Assembly (NCBI RefSeq): GCF_013256425.1
Contig: NZ_CP053904.1
Location: 2,790,001 to 2,854,000 of the forward strand
Length of the DNA stretch: 64,000 nucleotides
Direction: 5' to 3'
Source: Hymenobacter sp. BRD67
Lineage (GTDB): Bacteria > Bacteroidota > Bacteroidia > Cytophagales > Hymenobacteraceae
The translations under genes were made by a program, and so were the position numbers. Position 1 is the first letter of the stretch. Each line of letters starts with the position of its first letter. Shown here in pieces: positions 59,186 through 64,000 of the stretch. Below the pieces are notes generated by a model. The model was not told the origin of the DNA. It saw only the letters and a program-made list of their open reading frames with translations, and did no database searches.

Positions 59186-59517
59186 AAACGAAGAGGTAAG
59201 CGCGGGGCATCGGCTGGTTGAGTATACAATATTACGGGGTAGGCCAGCCTTTAAGCTACCCCATACTACCCCTGCCGGCTTCTGGGGCGACTATCACCCT
59301 CAATTACTCGCTGACCGCCCGGTATTACTCGTTGAATAAGGCAGGGGTAGCTTTTGGGAATTGTGCGGAAACGGCCCGGCCAGCGCAGCACGGCCGGGCT
59401 GTGTTACGGCAGTATTACGGGTAGTGCTGATTGCCAATGATTTGATAACCGATTGACTCGCCTATCGCCGACAATGCCGGGGGACCTTTGCGTTCGCATT
59501 GGCCTAACCCCCTTTTT
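59186..59517. other. Divergent intergenic region between yicC and the Oar-like receptor gene
   Basis: A 332-bp gap that should hold both promoters. GACCTTTG at 59483-59490 is one mismatch from TAnnTTTG and lies 27 bp before the receptor's start. GCCCGGCC (59374-59381) and GGCCGGGC (59392-59399) form a short inverted repeat. Nothing else was recognised. Confidence 0.5.
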
Positions 59518-62500
59518 ATGCGCACTCTTACCTTTGGTCGGACCGCCACGCGGCTGACAATTCTCCTTCTGCTACTGCTGCTGGCCAAGATGGCTTCGGC
59601 GCAGGTCACCACTTCGGCCATTAGCGGCAAGATTAGCTCCGACAAAAACGAGGACCTGATTGGCGTAACCGTAGTGGCTACCAACGTGCCTACCGGTACC
59701 AAGCGCGGCACGGCTACCGAAACCGACGGCCGCTTTACCATCCCCAACCTGTCTCCCGGCGGACCTTATACCATTACGGTAACGTACGTCGGCTACAAAG
59801 AGCAGACTATCAACAACGTATTTCTGACGCTGGGTAATACGACCCGCCTCAACTTCACGCTGGCGGCCGAGGCCCAGGCCCTGAATGAGGTAGTGGTAGT
59901 GGGCAACACTCAGGCTACCAAAACCGGGGCCGGCACCAACGTAGGCCGCGAGCAGTTGCAGCAGCTGCCGACCATCTCGCGCAGCATTCAGGACTTTACG
60001 CGCCTCGACCCGCGCAACTCGAACAACTCGTTTGCAGGTAGCTCGTTCCGCTACAACAACATTACCCTCGATGGTGCCATCAACAACGACGCGATTGGCT
60101 TTTCGCCCTCGCTGGGTGGCCAGGGCGGCACCAGCGGCCTGCCCGGAGGCTCGGCCCGCGCCAACCCGATTTCGCTCGACGCCATCCAGGAGATTCAGGC
60201 CCAGGTAGCTCCCTACGACGTAAAGCTGGGTAACTTCACCGGCGGCTCAATTAATGCCGTGACGCGCTCGGGCACCAATGACTTTCACGGCTCGGTGTAT
60301 GGCTATGGCCGTAACCAGGACATCACCGGCAAGAGCGTCGACGGCACCAACTCGAAAATCGGACCGTCATACCACGACTACCAGACTGGCTTCCGCCTGG
60401 GTGGCCCGATTATTAAAAATAAGCTATTCTTCTTCACCAATGCCGAGCTGGCGCGCCGCACCGAGCCCCAGTTCTACGCCGCCGGCGCCCCCGGCTCGCC
60501 GGTGACGGTAGACCTGGCCCAGCAGATTGCGGCCAAGCTCAACAACTACACCACCCGCAACGCCGATGGGACGCTGGGCACGGCCAGCTACAACGTAGGT
60601 GACTACGGCGACTATAACATCTACTCGAACAGCAACAAGATTTTCGGCCGCCTGGACTTCAACGTGAACGACAAGACGAGCATCGCCTTGCGTCACAATT
60701 ATATCAGCGCGGTAGCTACCAACCTGGAGCGCTCGGGCAGCCTGTTCAAGTTTGGCTCGCAGGACTTTACGCAGAATAACGTGCAGAACTCGACGGTACT
60801 GGAAGTAAAGTCGAACTTCTCGAACACCCTGGCTAACAACCTGATTCTGGGCTATACCAACATCCACGACTACCGCAACCTGATTGGCGGCCAGGCCAAC
60901 GTGTTTCCGGCCGTTCAGATTAACAACGTAGGCACGACGGTAGGCACTCCCGGTACCAGCAGCTACTACAGCGGGTCGAACCAGATTCTGCTGGGCTCGG
61001 ACCGCGAGGCCAGCATCTTCAACCAGCGCCAGAAGACGTTTGAGTTGACCGATAACGTGACGTTCTACACCGGCTCGCACGCCATCACGGTAGGCACGCA
61101 CAACGAGTTCTACCACATCGACTACGGCTTTATCAACTCCTGGAACGGCCGTATCGAGTACAACAGCGTGAACGACTTCCTCAGCGATTTGCCGAGCCGC
61201 ATCCGGGGCACCTACAACAACGGCATGGTGGGCGACAACTCGTACGACTACAACTATAATAACCCTTCGGCGGCATTCAACATCAACTTCTACAGCGGCT
61301 ACGTGCAGGACGAATGGACGATAAACGACCGCCTGAAGATTACGCCCGGCATTCGCTTCGACATCGCCTCGCTGCCTACCAAGCCGGCTCTGAACTCGAC
61401 CCTGGTAAATAACCCGGCCAACGACACGCGGACCCTGAACCAGACGTACACGCACACTCCCTGGCAGCAGCTCAGCAACGGCTATCTCGGCCAGGTACAG
61501 ATTTCCCCTCGTCTGGGCTTCAACTACGATGTAAACGGCGACGGCTCGTTTATAGTGCGCGGTGGCTCGGGCGTCTTCACCGGCCGGGTACCGTTTGCCT
61601 GGTTTGGCTACGCCTACTACAACAACGGCGTGAATTTCAACTCGGTGGATTTGAACAATATTCAAACCACGCCCGCTACGGCTGGCAAGTACTACCTCAG
61701 CCAGAACCCGAACAACATCTACAAGCAGCTGCCCGCCTCGGCCCAGAGCACGACGGAGGTGAACCTGATTGACAACAACTTCAAGATGCCGCAGGTGTGG
61801 CGCTCGAACCTGGCCTTCGACTTCAAGATGGCTTCGGGCACCCGCTTCTCGGTGGAGGGCCTGTACACCAAGACCCTCCAGGACGTGCAGTTTGAGAATA
61901 TCAACCTGGCCGACAACGTAACCTACCTGGCCCAGGGCCCGACTCAGAGCCCGAAGTATATCGCGGCCCCCTACGGCGGCACCAAGGTGAACAGTGGCTT
62001 CTCGAACGCCTTCTTCCTAACCAATACCCAGCAGGGCTACCGCTACCAGCTGACTGGCTCTGTAGGCCAGACGCTCAACACGCTGCTTGACGTTAATGCT
62101 GCTTACACCTACGGCGTGAGCAAGGATATCAGCAACGGTATCCGTAACTCGCCGCAGTCGAACTGGGAGTTGAACCCGGCTTTGAACGTTAACAACCCCG
62201 GCCTGGCCTATTCCAACTTCGACCTGCGCCACCGCGTAGTTGCCAGCATCAACATGCACAAGTCTACCAATGATGGCCGCTTCACCGGCTACCTCACTTC
62301 GGTACTGACTTACCAGAGCGGTGCGCCCTACACCTGGGTGTATAACAACAACTTCCTGGGCAATGGTCAGCAGAACGTTGAGCTGGCTTATATCCCTGGC
62401 TCGGCCTCAGACATCGTACTGGTTAACAAAGTGGGAACGGCCTATGTGCAGGACGGCAGCGGTGCCCAGTACACTGCCCTCAACAGCTTCATCAGCAACG

Positions 62501-62922
62501 ACCCCTACCTGAGCACCCGCCGCGGCCAGTATGCCGAGCGCAACGCGGCCCGTACGCCCTGGAACAACCAGGCCGACGTTCGCCTGATGGTGGAAGCCAA
62601 GCTCGGCAAGCTCACGCCCAACGAAGCCGGGGTGGTATCGCAGGGCCATTCCATCCAGATTTCGTTCGACATCATCAACTTTGGCAACTTCCTGAACAAC
62701 AGCTGGGGCCGCCAGTATTTCGTGCCAAACACGTTTAACTCGACGCTCAGCACCGGCCTCAACCAGGTGGCTTACGCCGATGCCAGCGGCAACATCTCGA
62801 CTACTTACAACGCCACGACGTTTAACCGCCCGGCCTTCACTTTTAGCAACCCCGCTACTTACTCTATCGACCAGCTGGCCTCGCGCTGGCAGGGACAGCT
62901 GGGCGTGCGCTACCTGTTTTAG
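59518..62922 (+). CDS. Oar-like TonB-dependent outer-membrane receptor
   Basis: A 1134-residue outer-membrane protein, unbroken. A signal peptide (LTILLLLLLLAKMASAQ) is followed by a carboxypeptidase-regulatory-like beta domain (ISGKISSDKNEDLIGVTVVA). The plug starts at ALNEVVVVGNTQATKTGAG, and FTRLDPRNSNNSF, ITLDGAINNDAIG, and YGRNQDITGKSVDG follow the Oar family seen in Myxococcus and Bacteroidota. The barrel ends in the outer-membrane signal WQGQLGVRYLF. The family imports or exports large ligands; the substrate is unknown and no partner gene is adjacent. The ATG at 59518 is chosen for the clean signal peptide. Confidence 0.9.
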   Translation: MRTLTFGRTATRLTILLLLLLLAKMASAQVTTSAISGKISSDKNEDLIGVTVVATNVPTGTKRGTATETDGRFTIPNLSPGGPYTITVTYVGYKEQTINNVFLTLGNTTRLNFTLAAEAQALNEVVVVGNTQATKTGAGTNVGREQLQQLPTISRSIQDFTRLDPRNSNNSFAGSSFRYNNITLDGAINNDAIGFSPSLGGQGGTSGLPGGSARANPISLDAIQEIQAQVAPYDVKLGNFTGGSINAVTRSGTNDFHGSVYGYGRNQDITGKSVDGTNSKIGPSYHDYQTGFRLGGPIIKNKLFFFTNAELARRTEPQFYAAGAPGSPVTVDLAQQIAAKLNNYTTRNADGTLGTASYNVGDYGDYNIYSNSNKIFGRLDFNVNDKTSIALRHNYISAVATNLERSGSLFKFGSQDFTQNNVQNSTVLEVKSNFSNTLANNLILGYTNIHDYRNLIGGQANVFPAVQINNVGTTVGTPGTSSYYSGSNQILLGSDREASIFNQRQKTFELTDNVTFYTGSHAITVGTHNEFYHIDYGFINSWNGRIEYNSVNDFLSDLPSRIRGTYNNGMVGDNSYDYNYNNPSAAFNINFYSGYVQDEWTINDRLKITPGIRFDIASLPTKPALNSTLVNNPANDTRTLNQTYTHTPWQQLSNGYLGQVQISPRLGFNYDVNGDGSFIVRGGSGVFTGRVPFAWFGYAYYNNGVNFNSVDLNNIQTTPATAGKYYLSQNPNNIYKQLPASAQSTTEVNLIDNNFKMPQVWRSNLAFDFKMASGTRFSVEGLYTKTLQDVQFENINLADNVTYLAQGPTQSPKYIAAPYGGTKVNSGFSNAFFLTNTQQGYRYQLTGSVGQTLNTLLDVNAAYTYGVSKDISNGIRNSPQSNWELNPALNVNNPGLAYSNFDLRHRVVASINMHKSTNDGRFTGYLTSVLTYQSGAPYTWVYNNNFLGNGQQNVELAYIPGSASDIVLVNKVGTAYVQDGSGAQYTALNSFISNDPYLSTRRGQYAERNAARTPWNNQADVRLMVEAKLGKLTPNEAGVVSQGHSIQISFDIINFGNFLNNSWGRQYFVPNTFNSTLSTGLNQVAYADASGNISTTYNATTFNRPAFTFSNPATYSIDQLASRWQGQLGVRYLF

Positions 62923-62948
62923 TATACTGCGCGCAAACATCCGGCTAC

Positions 62949-62985
62949 GTAAAGCCCGCCCTCACCAAGGGCGGGCTTTACTTTT
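62949..62985 (+). terminator. Intrinsic terminator after the Oar-like receptor gene
   Basis: GTAAAGCCCGCCCT (62949-62962) pairs perfectly with AGGGCGGGCTTTAC (62968-62981) around a 5-nt loop, then four T. Confidence 0.9.
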
Positions 62986-63048
62986 GAATAGTACTCCCGG
63001 CATCAGCTCAGCTGGCCGTTATCGCTTCTGCTTAGTCTACATTCACCC

Positions 63049-64000
63049 TTGAGAATCCTGCACCTGCCCAAATGGTACCCGCACCGCTACGACGACCAGG
63101 ATGGCGACTTCGTGGCCCGGCACGTGGCGGCCATCGCGGCCCAACCGGGCATCGAGTCGGCGGTGGTGTTTGCGGCCGTGGCGCGCGGGCCACTGCCCCG
63201 GCTCATCGACGCGGATATTGACCTGGCCGGCCCGGTGCCCACCTGGAGCTACTACTACCGCGCCCGGCCCACTGGCCTGGCCCCGCTCGACAAGCTGCTG
63301 AAGCTGCTGCTGTGGCTGCTATGCCAGCGGCGCGGGCTGCGGGCCGTGCGCCGCCACTGGGCCGGCCGGCGGCCCGATGTGGTGCACGCCCACGTACTGC
63401 TGCGGCCGGCCGCGCTGGCATGGTGGCTGCGCGCCCGGCACGGCATTCCCTACGTGCTCACTGAGCACCAAACGGCGCTGCTGCCCGCCAACGCCGGCCG
63501 CCTGGGCCAGGCGCGGCGCTGGATGGTGGGCCACCTGGTGCGGCGGGCAGCAGCCAGCCTGCCCGTGTCGCACGACCTGGCGCGGGCGCTGGCGGCGCTG
63601 GGCGGGGCCAATCCGCGCACGGTCGTGATTCCCAACGTGGTCGACACCGAGCTTTTTTACCCGCCTGCCGATGACCAGGCGCGGCGGCAGGGCCTGCTGC
63701 ACGTAGCGGCTTTCAATGAAAAAGCCAAAAACCTGAGCGGCTTGCTGCGCACCGTGGCCCGGCTGCGCGCCACGGCCCCGCCCCTGCCGGGCCTGCACCT
63801 GCGCATTGCGGGCTATGGCCCCGATGAGGTGCAGGTGCACCAGCTGGCCGCCACGCTCGGCCTGCTGGCTACCGGCACCGTTGAGTTTCTGGGCAAGCTC
63901 ACCCCGGCCCAGGTAGCCACCGAAATGCGCCGGGCGGCGGCCCTGGTCCTTTTTTCCAATTACGAGAACCTGCCCTGCGTGCTCATCGAGGCGCAGGCCA
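63049..64000 (+). CDS. GT4 family glycosyltransferase (partial, cut by window edge)
   Basis: The first 317 codons of a GT-B-fold glycosyltransferase; the end is outside the window. It begins at TTG 63049 (RILHLPKWYPHRYDDQDGDF), with no better ATG upstream in frame. The N-terminal domain shows PDVVHAHVLLRPAALAWWL and YVLTEHQTALLP. VIPNVVDTELFYPP marks the linker into the donor domain, which continues with LHVAAFNEKAKNLSGLLRTV, LRIAGYGPDE and FSNYENLPCVLIEAQA, the family's donor-binding EAQA/E-x7-E region. It would transfer a sugar from a nucleotide-sugar, probably in cell-surface polysaccharide synthesis. 126 bp after the receptor gene, past a terminator. Confidence 0.88.
   Translation, partial: MRILHLPKWYPHRYDDQDGDFVARHVAAIAAQPGIESAVVFAAVARGPLPRLIDADIDLAGPVPTWSYYYRARPTGLAPLDKLLKLLLWLLCQRRGLRAVRRHWAGRRPDVVHAHVLLRPAALAWWLRARHGIPYVLTEHQTALLPANAGRLGQARRWMVGHLVRRAAASLPVSHDLARALAALGGANPRTVVIPNVVDTELFYPPADDQARRQGLLHVAAFNEKAKNLSGLLRTVARLRATAPPLPGLHLRIAGYGPDEVQVHQLAATLGLLATGTVEFLGKLTPAQVATEMRRAAALVLFSNYENLPCVLIEAQA

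Noticed and set aside
59374..59399. GC-rich inverted repeat as a terminator between yicC and the Oar-like receptor gene
   Set aside because: The genes are divergent, so no transcript should end here, and no T-run follows on either strand.

Overview
The window looks like a chromosomal segment from a high-GC member of the Bacteroidota, most likely the Hymenobacter group (Cytophagales). The evidence is the type IX secretion translocon gene sprA, a C-terminal type IX sorting domain on a giant surface protein, a SusC/SusD pair, an Oar-like TonB-dependent receptor, and several promoters with the Bacteroidota pattern TTG-N20-TAnnTTTG. The genus is inferred from overall resemblance; no 16S rRNA or other taxonomic marker is present. 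No rRNA, tRNA, CRISPR array, prophage or insertion sequence was recognised.

Layout. 277-6244 (-): a ~1990-residue secreted LamG/FN3 adhesin-like protein. 6665-9166 (-): GH31 alpha-glucosidase. 9398-12223: a half-glycosyltransferase, a YdeI/OmdA-like protein and a Gfo/Idh/MocA oxidoreductase. 12283-25658: a chitin/N-acetylglucosamine locus with a LacI-type regulator, a fused GlcN-6-P deaminase/PIG-L deacetylase, an MFS sugar transporter, GH18 chitinase, SusC, SusD and GH20 hexosaminidase. 25816-29705: glycogen branching enzyme and gamma-glutamyltransferase. 29742-34987: the rimP-nusA-infB translation/transcription cluster. 35138-47054: housekeeping genes (mscL, enoyl-CoA hydratase, flippase, two TatA-like proteins, gatA, an MltD-like lytic transglycosylase, malic enzyme, ruvA). 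47247-54922: sprA. 55015-62922: gcvH, a VanZ-M28 peptidase fusion, a small secreted protein, yicC and the Oar-like receptor. 63049-end: a glycosyltransferase cut by the window edge.

How the genes work together. In the chitin locus the extracellular or periplasmic GH18 and GH20 enzymes would cut chitin to GlcNAc, SusC/SusD would import oligomers across the outer membrane, the MFS carrier would take the sugar across the inner membrane, and the NagB/deacetylase fusion would channel it to fructose-6-P. Its two transcription units share an almost identical double operator placed at exactly the same distance from a Bacteroidota promoter. The giant LamG protein carries the sorting signal of the secretion system whose outer-membrane pore is SprA.

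An important caveat: eleven genes are interrupted by fifteen frameshifts. Every one is repaired by adding a single base, and all sit in or beside short G or C runs. This is the signature of homopolymer under-calling in the assembly rather than gene decay. Frameshifted genes are therefore reported at full length, with the shift site given.
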